A stretch of DNA of 64,000 nucleotides from Mucilaginibacter sp. Bleaf8 (GCF_018390515.1 NZ_JAHBBK010000002.1:601743-665742); one strand, 5' to 3'; shown: positions 50,532 through 59,447, counted from the first letter of the stretch. Notes: generated by a model from the sequence alone, not told the origin. A program made the numbers and translations.

Positions 50532-51296
50532 ATGAGTACAACAAACAAAATAGCCCTCGTTACCGGCGGCAGCCGCGGATTGGGTAAAAACATGGCCCTA
50601 AGCATTGCCAAAAAAGGCATTGATGTTATCATTACCTATAACAGCCAAAAAGACGAGGCCGATGCTGTGGTAGCCGAAATTGAGCAGCTTGGCCAAAAAG
50701 CAGCATCCCTGCAGTTAAATACAGGTGATGTTAAAGGATTTGATGTCTTTGTTGCTTCTTTAACCGAGGTGCTTAAAAATACTTTCAATACCGGGCATTT
50801 CCATTTCCTGATCAATAATGCAGGTGTTGGCATTCACGCATCGTTTGCCGAAACAACCGAGGAGCAGTTTGATACCTTGATGAATATCCACTTTAAGGGA
50901 ACCTTCTTTTTAACGCAAAAAGCTTTACCGGTAATTGCTGATGGCGGACGAATTATTAATATTTCGACCGGCCTGGCTCGTTTCAGCACACCGGGCTATG
51001 CAGCCTATGCCAGCATGAAAGGCGCTATCGAAACCCTGACCAAATACCAGGCAAAAGAACTGGGTGCACGTGGCATTGCAGTTAATGTAGTTGCACCAGG
51101 CGCTATCGAAACTGATTTTGGCGGCGGTGTAGTACGTGATAACGAGGCCGTAAACAAAGGTATTGCTTCCCAAACTGCACTGGGCCGTGTAGGCTTGCCC
51201 GACGATATTGGCGGTGTAGTAGCCTTTTTATGTACCGAAGAAGCCCGATGGATCAATGCACAGCGCATAGAAGCATCAGGTGGTATGTTCTTATAG
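50532..51296 (+). CDS. Short-chain dehydrogenase/reductase
   Basis: 254 residues of classical SDR. NAD(P) motif TGGSRGLGKNMAL at the N-terminus, NNAGVGIHA, catalytic IINISTGL with Ser, and YAAYASMKGAIETLTK with the Tyr-x3-Lys pair near residue 160. C-terminal GGVVAFLCTEEARWINAQ is typical. It is an oxidoreductase of unknown substrate, likely controlled by the AraC protein upstream. Confidence 0.92.
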   Translation: MSTTNKIALVTGGSRGLGKNMALSIAKKGIDVIITYNSQKDEADAVVAEIEQLGQKAASLQLNTGDVKGFDVFVASLTEVLKNTFNTGHFHFLINNAGVGIHASFAETTEEQFDTLMNIHFKGTFFLTQKALPVIADGGRIINISTGLARFSTPGYAAYASMKGAIETLTKYQAKELGARGIAVNVVAPGAIETDFGGGVVRDNEAVNKGIASQTALGRVGLPDDIGGVVAFLCTEEARWINAQRIEASGGMFL

Positions 51297-51311
51297 TTTT
51301 TTCATTCAATG

Positions 51312-51350
51312 AAACAAACAATGCCGGGCAAATACCGGCATTGTTTGTTT
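51312..51350 (+). terminator. Strong terminator of the dehydrogenase
   Basis: A perfect 16-bp stem (AAACAAACAATGCCGG / CCGGCATTGTTTGTTT) with a 7-base loop. Confidence 0.85.
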
Positions 51351-51418
51351 AGTGCCTATGCCAACTAATCGTCGTATATAACTGTATATTTTATACATTT
51401 TTTCTCACTTTTGCAGCC

Positions 51419-52756
51419 ATGAGCAAATTGTGGCAAAAAACTACGAATGTTAACGAACTGGTTGAAAGCTTTACCGTAGGGCGCGACCGCGAACTGGATC
51501 GCCAAATGGCGGCATTTGATGTGCTGGGATCGCTGGCGCATACACAAATGCTGCAAACCATAGGTTTGTTAAGTAAGGAAGATTTGCAACTGGTACAGCG
51601 CGAACTAAAAATCCTATATCGCGAAATTGAAAGTGATAATTTTGAGATTGAAGAAGGGGTAGAGGATGTGCATTCGCAGGTGGAGGTGCTGCTTACCCGC
51701 CGCATTGGCGAGGCTGGTAAAAAAATTCACAGTGGCCGTTCACGTAACGACCAGGTTTTGGTTGATCTAAAACTGTTTTTTCGGCACGAGCTGCAACAGG
51801 TTGTGGAAGAGGTTCAGCAACTGTTTAATTTGCTTATTGAGTTGAGCGAAAAACATAAGAACGTTTTACTGCCCGGTTACACGCACTTACAGGTGGCCAT
51901 GCCTTCATCGTTCGGGTTATGGTTCGGCGCTTATGCCGAAAGCCTGACCGATGACCTGGAGTTGCTGTTGGCGGCTTATAAAATCACCAACAAAAACCCA
52001 TTAGGTTCGGCAGCGGGTTACGGCTCATCGTTCCCGTTAAACCGTACTTTAACTACGCAGCTGCTTGGTTTCGAAAATTTGAACTACAATGTGGTTTATG
52101 CGCAAATGGGACGTGGTAAAACAGAGCGCATCATAGCTCAGGCTTTATCATCAATTGCGGCTACCTTGAGTAGAATGGCTATGGATCAGTGCCTGTACCT
52201 AAGCCAAAATTTCGCTTTTGTGAGCTATCCGGAAAATCTGACTACCGGCAGTAGCATTATGCCGCATAAAAAGAACCCCGATGTTTGGGAAATTATGCGT
52301 GGCAAGTGTAACCGCCTGCAGGCGTTGCCCAATGACGTTGCGATTATGACCACTAATTTGCCATCGGGCTATCACCGTGAAATGCAATTGCTTAAAGAAT
52401 TGCTGTTCCCTGCCTTTACCGAACTGAAAAGCTGCCTGCACATGGCTCACTTTATGTTGCAGCACATTGAGGTAAAAACCAATATACTGGATGATCCTAA
52501 ATACGCTTACCTGTTTAGTGTTGAAGAGGTAAACAAACAAGTACTGAACGGCGTGCCGTTTCGCGATGCATATAAGCAGGTAGGTATGGCTATTGAACAG
52601 GGTGATTTTAACCCGGCTAAAGAGGTGCGTCATACGCACGAGGGTAGCATTGGCAACTTGTGTAATCCACAGATTGTGGTGGGGATGAACAGTGTATTGC
52701 AACAATTCAATTTCAGTAAAACAGAAGCTGCTATTAGCAGTTTGGTTGCTGAATAA
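51419..52756 (+). CDS. argH: Argininosuccinate lyase
   Basis: Last step of arginine synthesis: argininosuccinate to arginine and fumarate. The signature GSSIMPHKKNPDVWEIMRGK is near residue 278. HSGRSRNDQV, which is typical of the family, is at about 100. The length of 445 is standard for the superfamily. No other arg genes are in the window. It is followed 17 bases later by YwbE. Confidence 0.95.
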   Translation: MSKLWQKTTNVNELVESFTVGRDRELDRQMAAFDVLGSLAHTQMLQTIGLLSKEDLQLVQRELKILYREIESDNFEIEEGVEDVHSQVEVLLTRRIGEAGKKIHSGRSRNDQVLVDLKLFFRHELQQVVEEVQQLFNLLIELSEKHKNVLLPGYTHLQVAMPSSFGLWFGAYAESLTDDLELLLAAYKITNKNPLGSAAGYGSSFPLNRTLTTQLLGFENLNYNVVYAQMGRGKTERIIAQALSSIAATLSRMAMDQCLYLSQNFAFVSYPENLTTGSSIMPHKKNPDVWEIMRGKCNRLQALPNDVAIMTTNLPSGYHREMQLLKELLFPAFTELKSCLHMAHFMLQHIEVKTNILDDPKYAYLFSVEEVNKQVLNGVPFRDAYKQVGMAIEQGDFNPAKEVRHTHEGSIGNLCNPQIVVGMNSVLQQFNFSKTEAAISSLVAE

Positions 52757-52772
52757 GCAAAGAGAAATACTT

Positions 52773-52979
52773 ATGAACGGACAAAACCGAAAAGATATAT
52801 ACCCGGGCCTGGAAGTTGATATCATTCTGAAAAAAGATCAGCGCTCTGGCACGCTTACCCGCGGCATCGTTAAAAATTTACTTACCAGTGCCACTTATCA
52901 CTCACGAGGTATTAAAGTGCGTTTGGAAGATGGCCAAATTGGCCGGGTTGCTTACATTGTGGGCGAAGAAGAGGATTAG
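52773..52979 (+). CDS. YwbE family protein (68 aa)
   Basis: 68 residues: MNGQNRKDIYPGLEVDIILK, then RSGTLTRGIVKNLLTSATYHSRGIKVRLEDGQIGRVAYI. This matches YwbE, a small beta-barrel (KOW-like) family of unknown function, found in Firmicutes and Bacteroidota. The frame extends to 52692 inside argH, but the ATG at 52773 gives the conserved start. It is cotranscribed with argH and the DUF1345 gene. Confidence 0.85.
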   Translation: MNGQNRKDIYPGLEVDIILKKDQRSGTLTRGIVKNLLTSATYHSRGIKVRLEDGQIGRVAYIVGEEED

Positions 52980-52994
52980 TTAAGTAATCATAAA

Positions 52995-53696
52995 ATGCCA
53001 GATACAACCAGCCGCAGGAGCTTCAAAAATTTAGTTACTTATTTGGATGCACACCATCGGCTGGTTGTGTCATTTATCATCAGTATTATCGGTTTTTTGG
53101 TTGCTCAAAACCGGCTACCAGTTACCGAGGTAGTGCTGATAACCTGGATGTGCTTTGCATTCAGCCTTATTGTGCTGCAATGGATTGTTATACTCAGCTC
53201 GCACCCGCGGGATATGCGGCACCTAGCCGGGCTGGAAGATTCAAGCCGGACATTCATTTTTCTGTTTGTTGTCGCAGCATCGCTAATCAGCTTGCTGGCT
53301 ATCGTCTTTTTACTTAAATCGGGTAAGGATGCTTCGGCCGATGATATTACAAGGCATGTGATTATTACCACCGGATCGGTAATTACGTCCTGGTGGCTGG
53401 TGCATACCGTTTTTACCCTAAGGTATGCTCATTTATATTATGACACCACTACCGATGATGGCGGTACCAAACCAGCAGGCGGACTCCAGTTCCCGGATGA
53501 GCCGGAACCGGATTATTTGGATTTCGTATATTTTTCTTTTGTCATCGGGATGACGTTCCAAGTATCCGACGTTGAGATAGCCTCGCGCAAAATGCGCCGG
53601 CTGGCCTGGGTACACGGGTTAATTTCCTTTGCATTCAATACGGCCATTGTAGCGTTAAGTATCAATATTATTTCAGGTTTGGTATCTCAACACTAA
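52995..53696 (+). CDS. DUF1345 family membrane protein
   Basis: 233 residues, about five transmembrane helices (residues ~25-45, 48-68, 88-108, 125-143, 210-230). The conserved block DYLDFVYFSFVIGMTFQVSDVEIASRKMRRLAWVHGLISFAFNTAIVALSI is the DUF1345 signature and contains a loop similar to a potassium-channel pore region. No experimental function. Last gene of the argH-ywbE-DUF1345 run. Confidence 0.87.
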   Translation: MPDTTSRRSFKNLVTYLDAHHRLVVSFIISIIGFLVAQNRLPVTEVVLITWMCFAFSLIVLQWIVILSSHPRDMRHLAGLEDSSRTFIFLFVVAASLISLLAIVFLLKSGKDASADDITRHVIITTGSVITSWWLVHTVFTLRYAHLYYDTTTDDGGTKPAGGLQFPDEPEPDYLDFVYFSFVIGMTFQVSDVEIASRKMRRLAWVHGLISFAFNTAIVALSINIISGLVSQH

Positions 53697-53697
53697 A

Positions 53698-53732
53698 ACT
53701 AAAAGCCCCTCATTTTGTGAAGGGCTTTTAGT
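53698..53732. terminator. Bidirectional terminator
   Basis: ACTAAAAGCCCCTCA and TGAAGGGCTTTTAGT pair with one mismatch around a 5-base loop, with T-run TTTTTT beyond. Confidence 0.85.
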
Positions 53733-53744
53733 TTTTTAAGCTTG

Positions 53745-54335
53745 CTATTCAAACTGGCTTTGTAAACGTTCTAACCGGTCTATCATCAAATTAAGTTTTT
53801 CCTGCTCTCGTTTAAAAATACGGTCTTTCAGGTAAAAAGTTATGAATAGGAGCCATGCAACATTAATACCATATACCAAAAATCTAATACTGGTTGAGAA
53901 TATGCTGGCTACTTCAAACATGTATAAACATAAGCCTGCACTCAGCAAAAGCACATAAGTGTAATACATCCAACCAAACATGTTTGCCCGTCTGCGTTGG
54001 TATTCTTTTAAGCTTTGCAAATATTCGTTGGGGCTTATAGTAGCATCTCGTTTATTTAGTAAACGGTAGTCCCGTACCAGCACCATCGTATAAATTGCCA
54101 TAATTAATAATACCATGAAAATGCCGGCGTAGGTAGTCCAATATTTAAAAGCAAAGAAAAGCAAAACCGCAAATACCCATGCGGTAGCTGCTGCCATGCT
54201 AACAATATTCCACATCAGTTTACGGCTTAAGCCGCTAATACCTTTTTTTACCTGCTTTAATACATTATCTACCTCTAACTTATCGGGCTTGGGTTGTGCC
54301 TGCCAAACCGATAGCAAATCATCAAAGTTTTTCAT
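53745..54335 (-). CDS. Membrane protein overlapping the ECF sigma gene (anti-sigma candidate)
   Basis: 196 residues. About residues 1-35 are cytoplasmic (FDDLLSVWQAQPKPDKLEVDNVLKQVKKG), then four helices (about 40-60, 65-85, 120-140, 150-170) and a coiled-coil-like C-terminus (EREQEKLNLMIDRLERLQSQF). It overlaps the sigma gene by 14 bases, so translation is coupled. No zinc-binding anti-sigma motif is present. An anti-sigma or sensor role is inferred from position only. Confidence 0.75.
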   Translation of the reverse strand: MKNFDDLLSVWQAQPKPDKLEVDNVLKQVKKGISGLSRKLMWNIVSMAAATAWVFAVLLFFAFKYWTTYAGIFMVLLIMAIYTMVLVRDYRLLNKRDATISPNEYLQSLKEYQRRRANMFGWMYYTYVLLLSAGLCLYMFEVASIFSTSIRFLVYGINVAWLLFITFYLKDRIFKREQEKLNLMIDRLERLQSQFE

Positions 54336-54819
54336 ACTGGTTATATAGATCGGTTAGCTTTTGTTTTATACGATGAATCTTAACCCGAAGGTTACCTTCT
54401 GATATACCCGATATATCGGCAATCTCCGGATAGGGCAACTCATCCAGCACCATGGTAATAATGATTCTTTCTGATTCTTCGAGCTTGGCTATACATTTGT
54501 AAAGCAAAGCTACCTGTTCGTTTTTTTCTGATAATTCTTCGCGGCGCGTTTCGGCCAGTTGCGGGGTCAACTCTTCCTTAGCCTGCCGCTTTTCGGACCG
54601 CAGGTAAGTTAAACACGTATTTACTGCAATACGATAAATCCAGGTCGAGATCATGGCGTTGTTCCTGAACTTGTCGAGGTTTTGCCAAACCTTTACGAAA
54701 GTTTCCTGCAACAGGTCGTTAGCCGAGTCTTCGTCTCCGGTATAACCGTAGCATAAACGGTATATCTTTTTAGAATTTGATTCAAAAATCTGCCTGAAGG
54801 CATCATCCTTAGCCGCCAC
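54322..54819 (-). CDS. ECF-type RNA polymerase sigma factor
   Basis: 165 residues. Region 2 shows DLLQETFVKVWQNLDKFRNNAMISTWIYRIAVNTCLTYLR (about 30-75), region 4 shows LPYPEIADISGISEGNLRVKIHRIKQKL (about 125-155). The family directs polymerase to stress or surface-related promoters. It is the upstream gene of a coupled pair with a membrane protein, the classic sigma/anti-sigma arrangement. Confidence 0.92.
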   Translation of the reverse strand: MAAKDDAFRQIFESNSKKIYRLCYGYTGDEDSANDLLQETFVKVWQNLDKFRNNAMISTWIYRIAVNTCLTYLRSEKRQAKEELTPQLAETRREELSEKNEQVALLYKCIAKLEESERIIITMVLDELPYPEIADISGISEGNLRVKIHRIKQKLTDLYNQYEKL

Positions 54820-54863
54820 TTTGTGATTAAGTTTTATTGTTAGATGTATGCAGCTAATAATTG

Positions 54864-55388
54864 TTACATGAAATCGCGCTTATTTAGCCAGCTTAGTTTT
54901 TCATCAGCCTGTTGCAGTAAATGCTCATAATCCTGTTGGTAGTCAAACTGCAGGTCTTCATGCAAGCTGCCAATCAGCTTACTTGTTTTTTCGAGCGGCT
55001 TAAGCAGCAACTGCCGTAGTGGTTTGTAGCCGGTTCGGCGGTCAATATGGGCAAGATAATTCTCGCAATAATGCAGCAAAAGCTCTATCTCAGCAGGCTT
55101 GGAAGCCATGAACTTTACATGCTTGCCAATCACCTTCAATATTTTGCGTAGACCTTTTGCGGCGTAGTAGCTATGGCTTAGCAGGGCAGCAAACATATCG
55201 TCTATTTCCTGTTTTACATTCCCTGTATAGGCATTATCATCATCGGCCTCAAACAGCAGGTAGGCCAGCAACTCCTTATTCTCTTTTTTATACTTAGCCA
55301 GGCGCAGGCACAGGTCACTAATCTGCGTTGCGCTCAGGTGTTGCAGTTCTTTTTTAATAGATTGTAAATTGTAGGTATTAATACCCAT
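54864..55388 (-). CDS. Conserved hypothetical protein (174 aa)
   Basis: Helical, soluble, rich in Lys, Leu and Glu, without signal or membrane segment. It is predicted to be a bundle of about seven helices (LQSIKKELQHLSATQISDLCLRLAK at the start; SKPAEIELLLHYCENYLAHID in the middle). I do not recognise a named family. It precedes the sigma gene in the same direction with a 44-base gap. Function unknown. Confidence 0.75.
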   Translation of the reverse strand: MGINTYNLQSIKKELQHLSATQISDLCLRLAKYKKENKELLAYLLFEADDDNAYTGNVKQEIDDMFAALLSHSYYAAKGLRKILKVIGKHVKFMASKPAEIELLLHYCENYLAHIDRRTGYKPLRQLLLKPLEKTSKLIGSLHEDLQFDYQQDYEHLLQQADEKLSWLNKRDFM

Positions 55389-55450
55389 ACGTTATTAAAA
55401 TTTTATCAAAATAGTAAATAGTTGTAGTTTTAGCCTTTCCAAACTGTTAC

Positions 55451-56824
55451 ATGAAGAAAAACAAACTTACGCTTTATATATTTATTGCGCTGATTTTAGG
55501 TGTTGTGGCCGGCTATATCTACAACCAACAGGTTATTAATGTTTACAATAATACCATAGCCACTGCCGATGCCCGCATCAAAACTATCGATAATCAATTG
55601 GTAAAGATACAGGACACTACATCAGTTTCTTATCAGTCGTTAAAAACAGAACGCAATACATTATCCAAATCGCGTAAAGAAAGTGATACCATTCGGGAAG
55701 ATAAACTGGTTGGGTTTAGTGTGCTGAGTGATATTTTTTTACGGCTCATTAAAATGATTGTAGCTCCGCTGGTATTTACCACGCTGGTGGTAGGTGTGGC
55801 CAAAGTAGGCGATATCAAAGCGGTTGGCCGTATTGGCGGTAAAACGATGTTGTGGTTTTTAAGTGCAACACTCGTTTCCTTGCTGTTGGGTATGGTGCTG
55901 GTCAATTTCTTTAAGCCGGGTGAAAATATGCATATCCCGTTGCCTGATAGTCATTTAAGTACTGGTATCCAAAAAACAGCTTTATCTCTTCGCGATTTTA
56001 TAAGCCATGTTGTACCGAAGAGCTTTATTGAATCAATGGCTAACAACGAGATATTGCAGATCGTGGTATTTGCCATGTTTTTTGGCGTAGCCACAGCTGC
56101 CATTGGCGAAAAGGGCGAAATTGTAATCAAGGCTATGGATGCTATAGCGCATGTAATATTAAAAATTACAGGCTATGTAATGCAGCTGGCACCGCTTGCT
56201 GTATTTGGCGCCATTACTGCAGTGGTTGCCAAGCAGGGATTAGGTATTTTGTCGACCTATGCCGTATTCATTGGCGAGTTCTATTTCTCATTGGTAGTGT
56301 TGTGGCTGGTTATCTTGTTTGCGGCTTTTACCGTATTGGGCCGCCGGGCATTTACGCTGATAAGCCGTATTAAAGATGCCATGCTCATTGCGTTCAGTAC
56401 CTCAACCAGCGAGGCCGCCTATCCACGCATATTAATGGAGTTGGAACGTTTTGGCTGCAACAATAAAATTGTAAGTTTTGTATTGCCGTTGGGCTATTCG
56501 TTTAACCTGGATGGTTCTATGATGTACATGACCTTTGCCTCGTTGTTCCTGGCGCAGTCATACGGTGTGCATTTATCATTTCAACAACAAATTTCTATGT
56601 TGCTGGTGCTTATGCTTACCAGTAAAGGTGTAGCCGGTGTGCCGCGTGCATCGTTAGTGGTTATTGCCGGTACCATTGCCATGTTCAATATACCGGAGGC
56701 TGGTTTGGCTCTGCTTATCGGCATTGACCCGCTACTGGACATGGGCCGCTCTGCAACCAACGTATTAGGTAACGCAATGGCTACAGCTGTAGTAAGTAAA
56801 TGGGAAGGGGAGCTGGACAGCTAA
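55451..56824 (+). CDS. Dicarboxylate/amino acid:cation symporter with loop insertion
   Basis: 457 residues of the DAACS (GltP/DctA) fold: SDIFLRLIKMIVAPLVFTTLVVGVA, the HP1 serine motif STSTSEAAYPRILMEL and the NLDGSMMYM motif of helix 7, HP2 SKGVAGVPRASLVV. Transports glutamate, aspartate or C4-dicarboxylates with Na+ or H+. Between helices 1 and 2 (about 25-75) there is an extra polar, coiled-coil-like segment rich in Thr, Lys, Asn and Gln, absent from GltP. Confidence 0.92.
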   Translation: MKKNKLTLYIFIALILGVVAGYIYNQQVINVYNNTIATADARIKTIDNQLVKIQDTTSVSYQSLKTERNTLSKSRKESDTIREDKLVGFSVLSDIFLRLIKMIVAPLVFTTLVVGVAKVGDIKAVGRIGGKTMLWFLSATLVSLLLGMVLVNFFKPGENMHIPLPDSHLSTGIQKTALSLRDFISHVVPKSFIESMANNEILQIVVFAMFFGVATAAIGEKGEIVIKAMDAIAHVILKITGYVMQLAPLAVFGAITAVVAKQGLGILSTYAVFIGEFYFSLVVLWLVILFAAFTVLGRRAFTLISRIKDAMLIAFSTSTSEAAYPRILMELERFGCNNKIVSFVLPLGYSFNLDGSMMYMTFASLFLAQSYGVHLSFQQQISMLLVLMLTSKGVAGVPRASLVVIAGTIAMFNIPEAGLALLIGIDPLLDMGRSATNVLGNAMATAVVSKWEGELDS

Positions 56825-56881
56825 TTACTTCGGGTTGACAATTAATCGTGCTTGCGGCTCTCAAGGCTCGTTTTACAATTT

Positions 56882-56889
56882 TATATTTG
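56882..56889 (+). promoter_or_regulatory. -7 element before the 170-residue membrane-anchored protein
   Basis: TATATTTG, 29 bases before the ATG chosen at 56918; supports that start over the upstream one at 56852. Confidence 0.5.
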
Positions 56890-56917
56890 CAGCTTAAATC
56901 CTATTCAATCAAACTTC

Positions 56918-57430
56918 ATGTCTGATAAAACTAAAAAGATGTTCCTGATTGCCAGTGTAGTGGTGCCACTCTTATTGTATTGTGTGTACTACTATGGCGT
57001 AATGATTAAAAATGCACCATACCGCTTTTCCGACTTACAGTATATCCGTTTTGAGTATGGTGAGGGCGATAGCCTGATCAATAAGTATAATTCTAAAACC
57101 GGTGCTTACCAGTTTGTAACCAAGCGTAACGAATTAAAAGTTACCAATGTAAAACTTAACAAAGATGAGCTGCTTTACCTGCACCGTAAAGCCGCCGACT
57201 TGGGTTTTTGGAATTTTCCGGCGGTTGAAGAAAATACATCGTTAAAAGAAAGCGGCCAAAAAACACCGCACTTTATGATGGAATATGTTTACAAGAATAA
57301 AACCAAAAAGGTACTGTTTGATGCCGCTTATGATGGCGACCGTTCATTGAAAGATGCCAACGAGCGCCTGATTAAAGAAATACAAAAAGTGTTGAATCAG
57401 GCTGAGCTGCGTACTAAAAGATCGCAATAG
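56918..57430 (+). CDS. Membrane-anchored hypothetical protein (about 170 aa)
   Basis: Short cytoplasmic start MSDKTKK and one membrane helix (about 9-30, FLIASVVVPLLLYCVYYYG), then an extracytoplasmic domain of 135 residues with charged and aromatic residues (RFSDLQYIRFEYGEGDSL at 42; KTKKVLFDAAYDG at 118). Conserved in style with Bacteroidota hypothetical proteins that carry repeated Tyr-x-Arg motifs. No family is recognised. It precedes rplU, from which a terminator separates it. Confidence 0.65.
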   Translation: MSDKTKKMFLIASVVVPLLLYCVYYYGVMIKNAPYRFSDLQYIRFEYGEGDSLINKYNSKTGAYQFVTKRNELKVTNVKLNKDELLYLHRKAADLGFWNFPAVEENTSLKESGQKTPHFMMEYVYKNKTKKVLFDAAYDGDRSLKDANERLIKEIQKVLNQAELRTKRSQ

Positions 57431-57450
57431 CATAGCCTTTAAAATTTATA

Positions 57451-57498
57451 AAAAACAACGGGCTGCTTCATAAAATATTGAGGCAGCCCGTTGTTTTT
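57451..57498 (+). terminator. Terminator upstream of rplU
   Basis: A perfect 16-bp stem (AAAAACAACGGGCTGC / GCAGCCCGTTGTTTTT) with a 16-base loop. Its right arm contains the -33 TTG of the rplU promoter. Confidence 0.85.
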
Positions 57499-57521
57499 AT
57501 AAATAACTCTTTCTATATTTG
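57491..57521 (+). promoter_or_regulatory. rplU-rpmA promoter
   Basis: TTG (57491-57493), 20-base spacer, TATATTTG (57514-57521); transcription starts about 25 bases before the rplU ATG. Confidence 0.6.
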
Positions 57522-57555
57522 CACCTCGAATTTTTAAACAATTAAATAATAAACA

Positions 57556-57864
57556 ATGTACGCAATAGTAGATATAGCCGGACAGCAATTTAAAGTTGCT
57601 AAAGACCAGCAGCTCTTTGTACACCGCCTACAAGGAGATGAGGGCGCTAGTATTGAATTTGACAAAGTATTGTTAGCTGAAAACGAAGGTAAATTCACCT
57701 TAGGCAGTGCACTGCAAGGTGCCAAAGTATCGGCCACAATCGTGTCTCATGTTAAAGGTGAAAAAGTTCTTGTTTTCAAAAAGAAAAGAAGAAAAGGTTA
57801 CAAAAAGAAAAACGGTCACCGTCAGCAATTCACCAAGATAGCAATTACTGGTATCACATTATAA
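57556..57864 (+). CDS. rplU: 50S ribosomal protein L21
   Basis: 102 residues: [25 protein letters not shown] at the start and the [18 protein letters not shown] motif near 75-92. It binds 23S rRNA. It forms an operon with rpmA (51-base gap), as in most bacteria. Confidence 0.97.
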   Translation: MYAIVDIAGQQFKVAKDQQLFVHRLQGDEGASIEFDKVLLAENEGKFTLGSALQGAKVSATIVSHVKGEKVLVFKKKRRKGYKKKNGHRQQFTKIAITGITL

Positions 57865-57915
57865 TTTAAGGTTTAACGCCGAGGCTGTTTTTGCAGCTTC
57901 ATAACAATAAAAAAC

Positions 57916-58314
57916 ATGGCACATAAAAAAGGAGCGGGTAGTTCCAAAAACGGCCGCGAATCGCATAGTAAACGTTTAGGTATCAAAATTTTCGGTGGTC
58001 AGCCTGCTATTGCTGGTAATATCATCGTTCGTCAGCGTGGTACCAGACACAACCCAGGTCAAAACGTAGGTATTGGCCGTGATCATACTTTATTTGCTTT
58101 GATCGATGGTCAGGTAGTATTTAAAAAGAAAGCTGATAACCGTTCATACGTATCAGTATTACCTTTCGAAACTGCTGAAGTTGCTGCTGAAACCAAACCG
58201 GTAGTAAACGTAAACACCGAAGCTGCTGCAGTTGCTGCACCAACTAACGGTAAAGCTAAAAAAGCACCTCAAGCTGAAACTGCTTCAGAAAGCGACGAAG
58301 TTGTAGCTGAGTAA
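57916..58314 (+). CDS. rpmA: 50S ribosomal protein L27 with C-terminal extension
   Basis: 132 residues. [29 protein letters not shown] starts without the cleavable Firmicutes leader, and [19 protein letters not shown] ends the L27 core near residue 85. About 47 extra residues follow, rich in Ala, Glu, Val and Thr ([10 protein letters not shown] through SESDEVVAE), probably disordered and surface-exposed. L27 helps position tRNA at the peptidyl transferase centre. The tail is lineage-specific. Confidence 0.96.
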   Translation: MAHKKGAGSSKNGRESHSKRLGIKIFGGQPAIAGNIIVRQRGTRHNPGQNVGIGRDHTLFALIDGQVVFKKKADNRSYVSVLPFETAEVAAETKPVVNVNTEAAAVAAPTNGKAKKAPQAETASESDEVVAE

Positions 58315-58334
58315 TCTTTTTTAAGATATATAAC

Positions 58335-58368
58335 AAAAAGGCCCGAATCATTTGATTCGGGCCTTTTT
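58335..58368 (+). terminator. Terminator of rplU-rpmA
   Basis: A 15-bp perfect stem (AAAAAGGCCCGAATC / GATTCGGGCCTTTTT), 4-base loop. Confidence 0.9.
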
Positions 58369-58390
58369 GTTTGGCTTTATAGTAACTAAT

Positions 58391-58436
58391 AAAGGTAAAA
58401 AGGGTATTGTCCATTGATAATACCCTTTTTACCTTT
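58391..58436 (-). terminator. Terminator of the prenyltransferase gene
   Basis: An 18-bp perfect stem (AAAGGTAAAAAGGGTATT / AATACCCTTTTTACCTTT) with a 10-base loop; it ends 10 bases before the stop of the minus-strand gene. Confidence 0.85.
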
Positions 58437-58445
58437 CAAGATCTA

Positions 58446-59420
58446 TTACTTTTCCCGCACCATTAATCCATCAGCAAAATCGCGAAGATATTGTTTTCGG
58501 TCGTCTGTTAGGCTAACCTGTGCCAAGGCTTCAAACGCTTGTTTTGTGTAGGTGTGCATAGCACGTTCGGCATGTTTGCGTACTTCTAAACGGTCATAGA
58601 TGGCTGTAACGGCAGCAACTTTCTCTGCAGGGTCAAATGATGTAGCATCAAGCCAGCGTTGTAGTTCAGCAGCTTGTTCGTCTGCCGCAAGTTCAAGCGC
58701 CTTGATCAATAAAAAAGTTTTTTTGTTGGATATGATGTCGCCACCTACCTGTTTACCAAATTTATCGGGGTCGCCGTATACATCCAAAATATCATCCTGC
58801 AGTTGAAAAGCGATACCCAGCTGTTCGCCAAACTGGCAAAGCAGGTCAGCATCTTGATTACTGGCACCGCCTATTAATGCCCCAATTTTAAGCGCTCCAC
58901 CTAATAACACTGCAGTTTTCAGGCGTATCATCTCCAAGTAATCGGCAATTTCAACCCGTTGTTGCTGTTCAAAATTCATGTCATACTGCTGGCCTTCGCA
59001 AACGCCTACAGCTGTATTGTTAAAAATTTCGAGCACAGAACGTAATATGCGGTCATCAACCTGCATAATCAGCTTGTAAGCTTCTACCAGCATTACATCG
59101 CCCGAAAGTATGGCCACGTTTGGATTCCACTTTTCGTGCACGGTAGCTTTGCCACGGCGCAGTGGGGCGTTGTCCATAATATCGTCGTGTACCAGTGTAA
59201 AGTTGTGGAACACCTCAATGGCCAATGCCGGTGGCACTGCGGCTCTGGCGTCACCGCCAAACATGTCGCAGGCCATCAGCAGCAGTGCGGGGCGCAGGCG
59301 CTTACCGCCTAATGCCAGTATATAAGTTATCGGCTCGTAAAGTTCGATGGGACGTAAAGGAAACGAGAGGTCAGTTACGCCTTTCTCGATCAGTAGCTGC
59401 AAGTCTTTCAGTGTATTCAT
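58446..59420 (-). CDS. Polyprenyl (farnesyl/geranylgeranyl) diphosphate synthase
   Basis: 324 residues of trans-isoprenyl transferase. First Asp-rich motif VHDDIMDNAPLRRGKATVHEKW near 80; second FQLQDDILDVYGDPDKFGKQ near 205. Builds the isoprenoid precursor for quinones or undecaprenyl phosphate. The residue upstream of the first DDxxD controls chain length and cannot be fixed here. It is likely in an operon with rnr 27 bases upstream, with a terminator after it. Confidence 0.92.
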   Translation of the reverse strand: MNTLKDLQLLIEKGVTDLSFPLRPIELYEPITYILALGGKRLRPALLLMACDMFGGDARAAVPPALAIEVFHNFTLVHDDIMDNAPLRRGKATVHEKWNPNVAILSGDVMLVEAYKLIMQVDDRILRSVLEIFNNTAVGVCEGQQYDMNFEQQQRVEIADYLEMIRLKTAVLLGGALKIGALIGGASNQDADLLCQFGEQLGIAFQLQDDILDVYGDPDKFGKQVGGDIISNKKTFLLIKALELAADEQAAELQRWLDATSFDPAEKVAAVTAIYDRLEVRKHAERAMHTYTKQAFEALAQVSLTDDRKQYLRDFADGLMVREK

Positions 59421-59447
59421 AAATATTAGCGCGTGCGCTGCAGAAGG

